Shown here one piece after another: positions 42,914 to 51,660 of a stretch of DNA of 64,000 nucleotides; positions within the stretch are counted from its first letter, which is position 1, and every line of letters starts with the position of its first letter. The stretch is from Rhodococcus sp. HM1 (GTDB taxonomy: Bacteria > Actinomycetota > Actinomycetes > Mycobacteriales > Mycobacteriaceae). The stretch covers positions 1 through 64,000 of the forward strand of contig NZ_JALPTB010000038.1 in NCBI RefSeq assembly GCF_023218075.1, read 5' to 3'. The translations under genes were made by a program, and so were the position numbers. The notes beneath the pieces were generated by a model that was not told where the DNA came from, ran no database searches, and was given only the letters and a program-made list of their open reading frames with translations.

Positions 42914-43498
42914 ACGCGGGGGACTTCGGCGCGGCCTGATACAAACCGTTCCGTCCTCGCGGGCGGAGCGGGACACCTCTGGCCATGACGGGGTGCAGAC
43001 AACAGCGGTGGTCTCCGGCGTCGGTTCGAGAGTGTCTCCCGCCGGCGTCCCCGAGAGCTGGTTGTATCTCTGTGCCGAGGAGACGATCTCGATGGCGTGG
43101 CACGTGGACGGTCTCGCGCGGTCGTAGGCCGACGACATCGAATCGTTCTGCGCCGCAATCGATCCGGGTGCGGTCGATGACACCGATCCGTCCCCCGAAC
43201 CGGTCGGTGCTCTTCGGTTTACCGGCAGCGGTCGTCGTACAACGATGTGCCGCTGTGATTCTCGGAACCCGACAACGATCTGCGGTCGGCGGCGGTGCTC
43301 GGCGCGGCGTCGCGGGTGATGTAGGTCGACCCGATCGGTGCGATGCAGGCGCGGTGAAACAGGCGTCGGTGGCCCGTACGGGTCGGATTCGTGTTCCGAT
43401 CGACAGGCGCTCGATGTCCCGAACGGGCCACCGACGCACGGACTCCGGACGTGCTGGATCTCACGATGCCCCGGAGTTCGGGTCTACTGCGGTCGAAC
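42914..43498. other. 585-bp gene-free boundary region
   Basis: Between the ABC exporter and the gentisate genes. Frames on both strands are broken or of shadow-like composition. Fragments such as SWLYLCAEETISMAWHVDGL suggest gene debris. A long dyad occupies 43363-43437. It is the left margin of the catabolic island. Confidence 0.5.
43363..43437. repeat. 75-bp interrupted palindrome
   Basis: GCGTCGGTGGCCCGT (43363-43377) and ACGGGCCACCGACGC (43423-43437) are perfect 15-bp inverted arms around 45 bp that contain a smaller TCGGA/TCCGA hairpin. No T tract. It may be a transposon-end or repetitive-element remnant. Confidence 0.7.
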
Positions 43499-44353
43499 TC
43501 AGGGGCGGGCGACGACCGGCATGGTCAGCTCGCCGATCGCGGGGATGGTGAGCACGACGGTGTCGCCGGGGACGATCTGAGCGACGCCCTCGGGGGTGCC
43601 GGTGGCGATGATGTCGCCGGGCTGCAGGGTGATCACCTGGGAGTACTCCGAGATCAGCTTGGCGATGCCCCAGATGAGGAAGGACGTGTTGGACTTCTGC
43701 CGCATCTCGCCGTTCACGGTGAGCCAGAAGTCGAGGTTCTCCGGGTCCTCCACCTCGTCGGCGGTGAGGATGTACGGGCCGATGGGGGTGAAGGTGTCCA
43801 TGGACTTGCGCCAGGACCGGTCCTCGTCGCCGCGCAGGGTGATGTCGAGCAGCGGGGTGTATCCGAAGACGTAGTCGAGTGCCTCCTCGACCGAAACCCG
43901 CTTCGCCTCCTTCGAGATGATGATGCCGACCTCGGCCTCGTGGTCGAAACGCCGGTCCTCGTAGGGGAGTTCGATCGCGCCGTCCGGTCCGACGATGGAC
44001 GTGACGGCCTTGAGGAAGCCCTTGCGAACGGAGACGTCGAGGATCTTGCGATCGGTGTAGACGCCCTTCTCCCCACCCATCTCCTGCTGGTGCTTGTGGT
44101 AGTTGACCGGCGCCGCGAACAGGTTGCGCGGCTGGGGTTGCGGCGCGCGGACGGTCACCGAGTCCAGTGCCTGCCCGCCACCGGCGGCGACGCGGGACGA
44201 GACGTCGCCGGAGACGGTCGACCAGGCGCGGATGAGCGCGTTCGTGCGCTCGCGCGGTTCGGTGTGCTCGGGGACGAGATCGGTGATGTCGACGAGGGTG
44301 CCGTCCGTGGCCTCCACACCGAGGCGGTAGTCGTTGTAGACGTAGAGCTTCAT
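43499..44353 (-). CDS. Fumarylacetoacetate hydrolase-family protein (fumaryl-/maleylpyruvate hydrolase)
   Basis: A 284-aa FAH-fold enzyme. Metal-binding acids are in FDHEAEVGIII (EAE) and an Asp in GYTPLLDITLRGDED; the late motif is GDIIATGTPEGVAQI. Next to gentisate dioxygenase, it most likely splits maleylpyruvate or fumarylpyruvate into pyruvate plus maleate or fumarate. No maleylpyruvate isomerase is in the window, so direct maleylpyruvate hydrolysis or a distant isomerase is required. It is 5 bp downstream of the dioxygenase gene. Confidence 0.88.
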   Translation of the reverse strand: MKLYVYNDYRLGVEATDGTLVDITDLVPEHTEPRERTNALIRAWSTVSGDVSSRVAAGGGQALDSVTVRAPQPQPRNLFAAPVNYHKHQQEMGGEKGVYTDRKILDVSVRKGFLKAVTSIVGPDGAIELPYEDRRFDHEAEVGIIISKEAKRVSVEEALDYVFGYTPLLDITLRGDEDRSWRKSMDTFTPIGPYILTADEVEDPENLDFWLTVNGEMRQKSNTSFLIWGIAKLISEYSQVITLQPGDIIATGTPEGVAQIVPGDTVVLTIPAIGELTMPVVARP

Positions 44354-44358
44354 GATTC

Positions 44359-45399
44359 CTACTCGCTGGGTCGGATGCGGCCGAGTCCGAGCGCATCGAT
44401 GGCGGGCTTGTCGGTGTACGAGAACAGGATTGCGTCCTCGCCGGTCGGATTGTGGTGGGAGTGCTCGTACCACAACGGAATTGCGATGGTGTCGCCCTTG
44501 GTCCAGTCGATACGCCGGCCGTCGACGATCGAGTATCCGGATCCGCGGACCACGTGGTAGACGGTCGAGTGGGTGTGCCGGTGGGCGCGGGTGTCGACGC
44601 CTGGGCGGATCAGCTGGAGGTAGGCCCCGATGGTGGTCATCACCGGTCCGCCCGTGATCGGATTGCGGTACTCGACGATGATGTCGTCGAAGGGGTCGCC
44701 TTCACGCGTACGCAGGTACTCGATGGTCTCGAGCGCGTCGGCGAGCTTGTACACCAGTGGCTGACCGACCTTTTCGGGCTCACCCCAGGGCTTGGCGAGC
44801 AGTCCGTTGCCGTAGGCGGCGGGGAGCGGTGCGTCCACCTCCTGGCATTCGGGGTCCTCCTCGATGACGTACTGGTTCAGCCGTGACATCAGCGGGGAGT
44901 CGAGCCCGTCGAGCCAGATCATCGGGCCCTCGCCGGTGTGGCCGTGCTCGTGCCAGTGCCCGTTGGGGGTCAGCAGGAAGTCACCCTCGTCCATCGGGAC
45001 GCGTTGACCGTTGACGACGGTGTAGGCGCCGTCGCCCTCGACGATGAACCGCAGTGCGGACGGCGTGTGGCGGTGGGCCGGGGCGATCTCTCCCGGGAGC
45101 ACCAACTGCAGTGCGGACCAGAGGGTATCGGTGGCTCCGGTGCGCTGGTGCGGGAGACAGCCGGGATTGCGGAAGCCGAGGACGCGGCGGAGGGCGTCTT
45201 CGAGCGGGACGATCTCGCCGGCCTCGACCATCAGCTTCCGGGCCTGCTCGTAGCGCCAGATGTGCGGTACCAGAGTGGTTTTCGCCTCCGGCCCGAGGTT
45301 GCCCATGAGCTGCCAGAGCGGGGAGTAGTGATTGTCCGCGAGTTCGGCGTAGAAGGCGTCGTGCACCTTCTCGTCGGAGCGGGAGGTGTCGACACTCAT
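44359..45399 (-). CDS. gtdA: Gentisate 1,2-dioxygenase
   Basis: A 346-aa bicupin that cleaves gentisate to maleylpyruvate. The iron site is formed by His109 and His111 in APAHRHTPSALRF and a third His in GHWHEHGH (about 148-150). A second cupin follows (RAHRHTHSTVYHVVRGSG). Length and motifs match bacterial GDOs. It is transcribed with the FAH hydrolase, from a promoter carrying a motif shared with the 3HB6H promoter, and is divergent from an IclR regulator. Confidence 0.95.
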   Translation of the reverse strand: MSVDTSRSDEKVHDAFYAELADNHYSPLWQLMGNLGPEAKTTLVPHIWRYEQARKLMVEAGEIVPLEDALRRVLGFRNPGCLPHQRTGATDTLWSALQLVLPGEIAPAHRHTPSALRFIVEGDGAYTVVNGQRVPMDEGDFLLTPNGHWHEHGHTGEGPMIWLDGLDSPLMSRLNQYVIEEDPECQEVDAPLPAAYGNGLLAKPWGEPEKVGQPLVYKLADALETIEYLRTREGDPFDDIIVEYRNPITGGPVMTTIGAYLQLIRPGVDTRAHRHTHSTVYHVVRGSGYSIVDGRRIDWTKGDTIAIPLWYEHSHHNPTGEDAILFSYTDKPAIDALGLGRIRPSE

Positions 45400-45414
45400 C
45401 GCGCGATCCTCTCT

Positions 45415-45451
45415 GTTCTGTATTGCGGAGTTAGATTCCTGGATAAGGAAT
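45415..45451 (-). promoter_or_regulatory. Shared operator upstream of gtdA, with ATTCCT/AGGAAT dyad
   Basis: The 24-bp block 45415-45438 matches 47585-47608 upstream of the 3HB6H gene at 20 of 24 bases in the same orientation. It runs into the perfect dyad ATTCCT-N5-AGGAAT (45435-45451). Likely the binding site of the adjacent IclR regulator. Confidence 0.6.
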
Positions 45452-45513
45452 TAGTACGGTAGTTGAGCCGGTTGGTCAAGGAAAATGGTCGAATCGTTCT
45501 GTTATAAAGAATC

Positions 45514-46293
45514 ATGGCCACTGACTCTGCACGTCGAGACGCACCGGCATATCCGGTCGGTTCGGTCGACAAGGCTCTCCGACTGCTCCTCGTGGTCGCC
45601 GAGCGACCCGACGGACTGCGGGTGGGCGATGCCGCCGCCCTGCTGGGTATTGCCCCGTCCACCGCGCACCGCTTGTTGCAGATGCTGGCGCACTACGGCT
45701 TCGCCGAACAGGATCCGGAGTCCAAGATGTACCGGGCCGGTCCCACCATGGAGCGGCTGTCGAATTTCCGCGGCCGGGTCATCGACCTGGCCCGGCCGAT
45801 CCTGGAGCGGCTCGTGGCCCTCACCCAGGAGACGGTGCATCTCGCCACCCTCGACGGGGATCGGGCCCTGACGCTGCTCTCGGTGGAGAGTCCGCATCTG
45901 CTGCGCGTGGGCGACCGGTCGGGTCATTCGCAGCCGGCCTATTCGAGCGCCATGGGTAAGGCGCTGCTCGCCGGGATGGGTGGGGACATCGAGCCTCATC
46001 TGCCGAGCGGCCTGCAGGAGTCCGAACGGGAGACCCTGCAGTCCCAGCTCGAGGTGATCCGGGAACGGGGTTACGCCGCGCAGGACGGTGAGGTCGAGTC
46101 GGGTGTCAGTGCGGTGGCCGTCTCGGTAGGTGCCGCTTCCGCCGGGATCTCCGGTGCGGGCACATCCGGCTTCGCCATCGGTATCACCTTCCCGACCGGG
46201 CGGATCGGTGTCGACCGCTGGGGTGAGGTGCTCGCCGCCGCCCGGAAGGCGGCCGACGAACTCGCCGACGCGCTGGCCGGTTCCGGGCGGTAG
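45514..46293 (+). CDS. IclR-family regulator of the gentisate genes
   Basis: A 259-aa IclR-type protein: an N-terminal winged HTH (VDKALRLLLVVAERPDGLRV...LGIAPSTAHRLLQMLAHYGF) and a C-terminal GAF-like effector domain (SAMGKALLAGM...). It is divergent from gtdA and convergent with the 3HB6H gene. It probably responds to gentisate or 3-hydroxybenzoate and controls both leftward units. Confidence 0.88.
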   Translation: MATDSARRDAPAYPVGSVDKALRLLLVVAERPDGLRVGDAAALLGIAPSTAHRLLQMLAHYGFAEQDPESKMYRAGPTMERLSNFRGRVIDLARPILERLVALTQETVHLATLDGDRALTLLSVESPHLLRVGDRSGHSQPAYSSAMGKALLAGMGGDIEPHLPSGLQESERETLQSQLEVIRERGYAAQDGEVESGVSAVAVSVGAASAGISGAGTSGFAIGITFPTGRIGVDRWGEVLAAARKAADELADALAGSGR

Positions 46294-46337
46294 CCCCGTC
46301 GCCGGCCGGATGAACGTCCGGCCGGCGACGATGCAGG

Positions 46338-47555
46338 TCAGTACGGGTAGTTGCGGGTGTCGCCGGCCACCGACAGCGGCATGAACATCCAGTCGAGGTT
46401 CTCGTAGTCGGTGGGGTTGTGGTCCTTGAAGGAGTAGTTGCGCAGCGCGCGACCGACCCCGTCGATGTGGAACAGCTCACCCGCGACCCGTGCGAGGCGC
46501 TGGATGTTGCCGGTGTGCGGCGCCCGTCGCGCCTCGAAGGTCTTGAACGCGGCCTCGATGTTCGGCTCGGTCACGAGCGCCTCGACCATCGCGAGCGAGT
46601 CGTCCAGTGACTGGGCGCCACCCTGGGCGAGGTACTGGAGCATCGGGTGGGCGGCGTCGCCGATGAGGCTCACCGCGCCGGAGGTCCAGGTGGTGACCGG
46701 CTCCCGGTCGTACATCGGCCAGCGGATCTCGCGGTTGAGGTACTGCCCGGCCTCGCGGACCTTGTCGCAGCACAGGCCGAAGCGGGCGTCGAGTTCCTCC
46801 TCGGTACCCCAGTCGTCGTGGTCGGGGGAGTAGAAGTCCGAGCGGAAGACGGCGACGTTGTTGTAGAGCTTGCCGCCGCGCAGCGGGTACTGGATCAGGT
46901 GCATGTGCGGGCCGAGCCAGCACAGCACCATCGGGGTCTCCACGGCGTCGGCCGGCACCATCTCGATGGGCACGGTGCCGCGGTAGGCGACGTACTCGGA
47001 GGGGACGGGCTCGTCCTCGACGATCATCGGGCGGATCGCCGAGCGCAGTCCGTCGGCGCCGACCACAGCGTCGGCGACGTACTCGGTGCCGTCGGCGCAG
47101 ACCACCTTCGCGCGGCCGTCGGGCAGGTTCTCGGCGCGGAGAACCTCGCGGTTGGTCTCCAAGGTGACGAGATCGCTCGCGCGGCAACCCTCGAGGAGTG
47201 CGCCGTGCAGATCGGCGCGGTGGGTGACGACGTAGGGATAACCGAAGTGCTCGACGAATTCGGGTCCGAGATCGACGGTGCCGATCACCTCGCCGGTCAC
47301 GGCGTCCATGTAGCACTTCTTTTGGGGGAGGACCGCGTCCTTCATGATCGCGTCCATCACGCCGAGGCTGTCGAGGACGGCCATGGCGTTCGGGGCCAGC
47401 TGGATGCCGGCGCCGACCTCGCCGAACTCGGGGGCGCGCTCGATCACGTGCGCCGGGCGGCCCTTGCGGGCGAGGCCGAGCGCGGTGGCCAGGCCTGCGA
47501 TGCCGCCGCCGACGATGAGCAGGGGGACGTCGATGATTTCTGCCGAGGTGCTCAT
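46338..47555 (-). CDS. 3-hydroxybenzoate 6-hydroxylase (FAD monooxygenase)
   Basis: A 405-aa group A flavoprotein hydroxylase making gentisate from 3-hydroxybenzoate with NADH and O2. It has the FAD loop GGGIAGLATALGLARKG (16-32) with ERAPEF, the DG fingerprint VVGADGLRSAIR, and GDAAHPMLQYLAQGGAQSLDD. Length is essentially that of the Rhodococcus jostii enzyme. Gentisate dioxygenase nearby confirms the para-hydroxylating role. A paralogous salicylate-type hydroxylase is the alternative. Confidence 0.9.
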   Translation of the reverse strand: MSTSAEIIDVPLLIVGGGIAGLATALGLARKGRPAHVIERAPEFGEVGAGIQLAPNAMAVLDSLGVMDAIMKDAVLPQKKCYMDAVTGEVIGTVDLGPEFVEHFGYPYVVTHRADLHGALLEGCRASDLVTLETNREVLRAENLPDGRAKVVCADGTEYVADAVVGADGLRSAIRPMIVEDEPVPSEYVAYRGTVPIEMVPADAVETPMVLCWLGPHMHLIQYPLRGGKLYNNVAVFRSDFYSPDHDDWGTEEELDARFGLCCDKVREAGQYLNREIRWPMYDREPVTTWTSGAVSLIGDAAHPMLQYLAQGGAQSLDDSLAMVEALVTEPNIEAAFKTFEARRAPHTGNIQRLARVAGELFHIDGVGRALRNYSFKDHNPTDYENLDWMFMPLSVAGDTRNYPY

Positions 47556-47584
47556 GGGCAACCTTTCCGGTGGATCACAGAGAT

Positions 47585-47608
47585 GTTCTGTATCGAGGAA
47601 TTCGATTC
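47585..47608 (-). promoter_or_regulatory. Shared operator upstream of the 3HB6H gene
   Basis: It begins GTTCTGTAT and ends GATTC, 29 bp before the start codon. The counterpart upstream of gtdA differs at 4 of 24 positions. Confidence 0.6.
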
Positions 47609-47685
47609 TGCAGGACAGATTAGGTCCGTAGGAATGGCTGGTCAACCCTCGGCCGGTCGTTTCCTGCGATTCCGAAAACGATCTA

Positions 47686-47797
47686 TCACTGAGTGACAGT
47701 CGGCGTTGTTCGGCCGCTCCGGACGGTCCTACTCTCACGGCTACCGTCCGTCGGGAGTTCCCGACCACCGATTTCCACGAACCATTTCACTGGGTGA
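47686..47797. promoter_or_regulatory. Paired palindromic operators for the side-chain operon
   Basis: TCACTGAGTGA (47686-47696) is a perfect palindrome. TCACTGGGTGA (47787-47797) is a near copy 101 bp away. Flanks CTA (left of the first) and TAG (right of the second) suggest the full consensus CTATCAC-N3-GTGATAG. Both lie in the 313-bp divergent spacer before the acyl-CoA dehydrogenase gene, which contains no gene. Confidence 0.5.
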
Positions 47798-47868
47798 TAG
47801 ATGGGCTTCTGCGTCGCCCCGACGTCGGATTGGCTGTCGTCACACCCACGACATGCAGGAGAGTCGCC

Positions 47869-49053
47869 GTGACCGTAATCGAATCGTCCGCCTTCAGTCT
47901 CACGGAAGAGCAGCGCGCCATCCGTAGCGCCATCGACGAGCTGTGCGAGCCGTTCGACAACGACTACTGGCGTGCCTGCGACGCCGCCGGTGAGTACCCC
48001 GAGAAGTTCGTCGACACGCTCTACGAGACCGGCTGGATGGGCATGCTCGTCCCCGAGGAGTACGGCGGAGGCGGAGCCGACATCCGCGATGCCGCAGTCG
48101 TTCTCGAGCAGCTCGAACGCAACGGCTGCCACGCCGGTGCGGCGCGCGCCGGCATGTACACCATGGGCGCCCTGCTCCGTCACGGCAACGACGAGCAGAA
48201 GCAGCGCTTCCTGCCGAAGATCGCCTCCGGCGAACTGCGCCTGCAGTCCTTCGGTATCACCGAGCCCGACGCCGGCTCCGACACCACCCGAATCCGCACC
48301 TTCGCCCAGCGCGAGGGCGACGAGTACGTCGTCAACGGCAACAAGATCTTCATCTCCCGCATCCAGCACTCCGACCTGCTGCTGCTGCTCACGCGCACCA
48401 AGAAGCGCGAGGATGCCTCCAAGCCGTCCGACGGCTTCACCGTGCTGCTCGTCGACCTGCGCAAGGCGATCGAGGACGGCACCATCCGGGCCACCCCGAT
48501 CAAGACCATGGTCAACCACGAGACCAACGAACTCGCCATCGAGAACCTGCGCGTGCCGGTCGAGAACCGGATCGGCGAGGAGCACAAGGGTTTCAAGGTC
48601 ATCCTGTCCGGCATGAACTCCGAGCGCATCATCGTCACCTCGGAGTACATCGGTGCCGGCTTCCACCTCATCGACCGCGCCGTCCAGTACGCCAACGAGC
48701 GCCACGTCTTCGGCCGTCCCATCGGCATGAACCAGGGCGTCCAGTTCCCGATCGCCCAGGCCTACGCGAACCTGCAGGCCGCCTCGCTCATGCGCTGGCG
48801 CGCCGCCGAGATGTACGCCGCCGGTGAGAACCCCCGCTTCGAGGTCAACGGCGCGAAACTGCTTGCCTCGCAGGCGCTCTGGCAGGCGGCCCAGGCCGCC
48901 TTCGACACCTTCGGCGGCTACGCCGCGGCCGAGGAGTACGGCATCGAGCGCAAGTGGCGCGAGGCCCGCCTCCCGTCCACCGCGCCCATCTCGAACAACA
49001 TCGTCCTCGCCGGCATCGCGCACGCCACGCTCGGCCTGCCGAAGTCCTACTAG
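47869..49053 (+). CDS. Acyl-CoA dehydrogenase
   Basis: A 394-aa flavin acyl-CoA dehydrogenase with the FAD-contact motif FGITEPDAGSD near residue 125, the NGNKIFISR strand, and a C-terminal helical domain. The C-terminus ends ERKWREARLPSTAPISNNIV and lacks the usual IYEGTNEI segment, so the subtype is unusual. GTG 47869 follows AGGAGA. It is first in a six-gene operon with a PrpD-like dehydratase, lyase, CoA transferase, hydratase and aldehyde dehydrogenase. In the proposed pathway it would desaturate an arylsuccinyl-CoA-like thioester. Confidence 0.88.
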   Translation: MTVIESSAFSLTEEQRAIRSAIDELCEPFDNDYWRACDAAGEYPEKFVDTLYETGWMGMLVPEEYGGGGADIRDAAVVLEQLERNGCHAGAARAGMYTMGALLRHGNDEQKQRFLPKIASGELRLQSFGITEPDAGSDTTRIRTFAQREGDEYVVNGNKIFISRIQHSDLLLLLTRTKKREDASKPSDGFTVLLVDLRKAIEDGTIRATPIKTMVNHETNELAIENLRVPVENRIGEEHKGFKVILSGMNSERIIVTSEYIGAGFHLIDRAVQYANERHVFGRPIGMNQGVQFPIAQAYANLQAASLMRWRAAEMYAAGENPRFEVNGAKLLASQALWQAAQAAFDTFGGYAAAEEYGIERKWREARLPSTAPISNNIVLAGIAHATLGLPKSY

Positions 49054-49063
49054 GAGATCCCAG

Positions 49064-50497
49064 ATGGGTGCACCCATGCCGCTGCGGACCGACACCGACG
49101 GGCTGACCTCGGTGCTGGCCGCCTTCGCCACGGGCGACGAGACCGCCCGCGGCGAACACGAGGAGCTTCTCGGCCGCATCCTGGTCGACACCGTCGCATC
49201 GGCCGTGGCCTCCGCGCACGAGCCCGCCGAACGGATCCTGCAGAACTGGGCCGCGGGCGAGGGAACCTCGGGCCGGGCCACGGTATGGACGACGGGCCGC
49301 ACGGCGAGCGCCGCCACCGCAGCGCTGCTCAACGGCACCGCCGGGCACCAGCTCGACTACGACGACATCTCTCCGAGCATGCCCATCCACCCCAGCACGG
49401 TGCTGATCCCCGCGCTGTTCGCCGTCGCCGAGCAGCGCGGGCTCGGCACCGGCCGGCTCCTGCAGGCCTACGACGTCGGCGCCGCGGTCTTCCGCGCGGT
49501 CGCGGACCTGCTCCCGCAGCACGTCCACTACGCCCGTGGCTGGCACACCACCTCCACGGTGGGCCGGCTCGCCGCGGTCGCCGCCCTCGCGCGGCTGGTG
49601 GAGGCGACACCCGATACGGCCCGGCACGCCTTCGGCATCGTGGCCTCCACGGCCGCGGGCTCACGCCCCAACTTCGGGTCGATGACCAAGCCGCTGCACG
49701 CCGGGCTCGCGGCCCGTGACGCGGTGATCGCCGTCGACCTCGCCGAGGCCGGGTTCACCGCCAACCCGCACGAACTCGAGTCCGAGGCCGGTTTCTTCGA
49801 CCGCTACGGCGATCCCGAACTCGCCCCGCTGGGGGATCCGGACGAGACGCTCGTCGAACGCCTCGAATACTGGCTGGACGCCTGGCCCACCGACTGGGGG
49901 ATCAAGCGGTATCCCGCCTGCTACGGCACGCACCGCAGTATCGACGCGGGCCTGGCGCTGCGCGATCGCCTCGCCGGTGCCGCCATCCGGGAGGTGCGGA
50001 TCACCGTGCATCCCCGCGGAACCCGCGCTCTCGTCGCGTTCCCGCCGGCATCGGCGACCGCGGCCAAGTTCAGCGCCGAGTACGCCGTCTCCGTCGCCCT
50101 GCTGCGCGGTGCCGTGCTCCTGGCGGACTTCACCGACGACGCGTTCGCCGACCCCGAGGTGACCCGTCTGATGCACGCGGTCAGCATCGCCGAGAGCGCC
50201 GAGCCGCCCGTCGGGACACCGACCTTCTCGGGTGGCTACTCCGTGGTCGAGGTCGTCACGCAGGACGGCGAACGGCACGCCGAGCGGGTGGACGTCACCC
50301 GCGGCGACGGCCGCAATCCGCTGAGCGACACGGAACTACGAGACAAGTTCGACGACTGCTGTGCTACCGGAGGACTCACCGCCGAGGCGGCCTCCGCCCT
50401 GCACACCGCGCTCGTCGCCGCCTCGCGCGGCGGAGCCCTGCAGCACGTGGCGACGGCCCTGGCGCCGGAACACCGTACGGAAGGACGACAGGCATGA
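49064..50497 (+). CDS. MmgE/PrpD-family dehydratase-like protein
   Basis: A 477-aa protein of the 2-methylcitrate dehydratase/cis-aconitate decarboxylase superfamily: a helical N-domain (TAALLNGTAGHQLDYDDI, GRLLQAYDVGAAVF) and a C-terminal alpha/beta lid. Members add or remove water or CO2 at tertiary hydroxy or tricarboxylic acids. The substrate here is unknown; the operon suggests a branched or aryl hydroxydiacid. GGAG precedes ATG 49064, 10 bp after the dehydrogenase gene. Confidence 0.8.
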   Translation: MGAPMPLRTDTDGLTSVLAAFATGDETARGEHEELLGRILVDTVASAVASAHEPAERILQNWAAGEGTSGRATVWTTGRTASAATAALLNGTAGHQLDYDDISPSMPIHPSTVLIPALFAVAEQRGLGTGRLLQAYDVGAAVFRAVADLLPQHVHYARGWHTTSTVGRLAAVAALARLVEATPDTARHAFGIVASTAAGSRPNFGSMTKPLHAGLAARDAVIAVDLAEAGFTANPHELESEAGFFDRYGDPELAPLGDPDETLVERLEYWLDAWPTDWGIKRYPACYGTHRSIDAGLALRDRLAGAAIREVRITVHPRGTRALVAFPPASATAAKFSAEYAVSVALLRGAVLLADFTDDAFADPEVTRLMHAVSIAESAEPPVGTPTFSGGYSVVEVVTQDGERHAERVDVTRGDGRNPLSDTELRDKFDDCCATGGLTAEAASALHTALVAASRGGALQHVATALAPEHRTEGRQA

Positions 50498-51660
50498 CCG
50501 ACCCCCAACGCTCGCACCCACGCGTGGAGATCATCGAGGAGGGCATGCGCGAGGGCATGCAGATCGAGAGCGCGGACATCCCCGTGGAGGACAAGATCCG
50601 GCTGCTGGACGCCCTCTCCGCCACGGGCCTGAAGACCATCGTGGTCGGCTCGTTCGTCTCACCCAAGTGGGTGCCGCAGATGGCCGAGATCGAGAAGATC
50701 GTCGAGGGTTTCACCCCGGTCGAGGGTGTGCGCTACACCGCCCTGGCCCTCAACCAGAAGGGTGTCGAGCGGCGTGCGTCGTTCGCCCCCAAGATCACCC
50801 CGCCGGACCCGCGGATCGGCCAGTCCAAGATCCACCTCGACGACGTCTTCGTCCAGCGCAACACCGCCCGGACGATGCAGGACGAGATCGACGCCCTCGA
50901 CGGCGTGATCGCCCGTGCCGTCGAACGCGGGGCGCAGGAGGCCCAGGTCTCCATCAACGCGTGCTGGGGATCGAACTGGATCGGCGAGATCGGCGAGGAC
51001 CGCCGCATGGAGGTCCTGCAGCTGCAGATCGACAAGTGGACCGCCGCAGGCGTTCCCGTCACGCGCGTCCACCTCGGTGACCCGATGAGCTGGAACACGC
51101 CCGCCGCCATGCGTTCCCAGATCCGCCGGATTCTCGAGACCTGGCCCGAGATCTGGCACTTCCAGGTGCACCTGCACAACGCGCGCGGCATGGCGCCGCT
51201 GAGCGCCTACGCCGCCTTCTGCGAACTCGACGAGCGGCACACCCTCGTCGTCGACACCGCGATCGGCGGACTCGGCGGCTGCCCCTACTGCGGCAACGGC
51301 CGTCTCACCCGCATGATCCCCACTGAGGACTTCGTGCACTTCCTCGAGAGCGAAGGCATCGACACCGGCGTCGATCTCGCGGCTCTCGTCGAGGCCGTCG
51401 TGCTCGCCGAGGAGATCGTCGGCCACGAACTGTGGGGCCACGTCTCGAAGGCAGGGCCGCGACCCTACGGCAGCGACGTCTACCCGATGGACATGCCGTT
51501 CATCGAAACCTTCGAACAGGCACAGCATTTCCGGCTCGGCTCGCAGGTCTACGAGGGCGCGCTCTCGCCCTGGAAGACCGAGATCCGCTCGGCCGCCCGA
51601 GACGACTTCGAAGGCACGCTGCTCACCGGCGCGTCGTCCCGAACAGGAGAATCCGCATGA
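50494..51660 (+). CDS. HMG-CoA lyase-like DRE-TIM metallolyase
   Basis: A 388-aa TIM-barrel lyase. The N-terminal motif reads MREGMQ (Arg19-Glu20) where HMG-CoA lyases have RDGLQ, so the metal-binding Asp is Glu. The metal His pair is in FQVHLHNARG, and the lyase loop GLGGCPYCGNG retains the catalytic Cys. The family cleaves 3-hydroxy-3-carboxy acyl-CoAs to acetyl-CoA plus a 2-oxoacid or ketone. Cleaving an arylmalyl-CoA would give arylglyoxylate. It is coupled to the genes on both sides by 4-bp overlaps. Confidence 0.82.
   Translation: MTDPQRSHPRVEIIEEGMREGMQIESADIPVEDKIRLLDALSATGLKTIVVGSFVSPKWVPQMAEIEKIVEGFTPVEGVRYTALALNQKGVERRASFAPKITPPDPRIGQSKIHLDDVFVQRNTARTMQDEIDALDGVIARAVERGAQEAQVSINACWGSNWIGEIGEDRRMEVLQLQIDKWTAAGVPVTRVHLGDPMSWNTPAAMRSQIRRILETWPEIWHFQVHLHNARGMAPLSAYAAFCELDERHTLVVDTAIGGLGGCPYCGNGRLTRMIPTEDFVHFLESEGIDTGVDLAALVEAVVLAEEIVGHELWGHVSKAGPRPYGSDVYPMDMPFIETFEQAQHFRLGSQVYEGALSPWKTEIRSAARDDFEGTLLTGASSRTGESA

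Noticed and set aside
42914-43362. Small frames after the ABC exporter
   Set aside because: Frames are broken, lack ribosome sites and match no family, so the stretch is described as debris.
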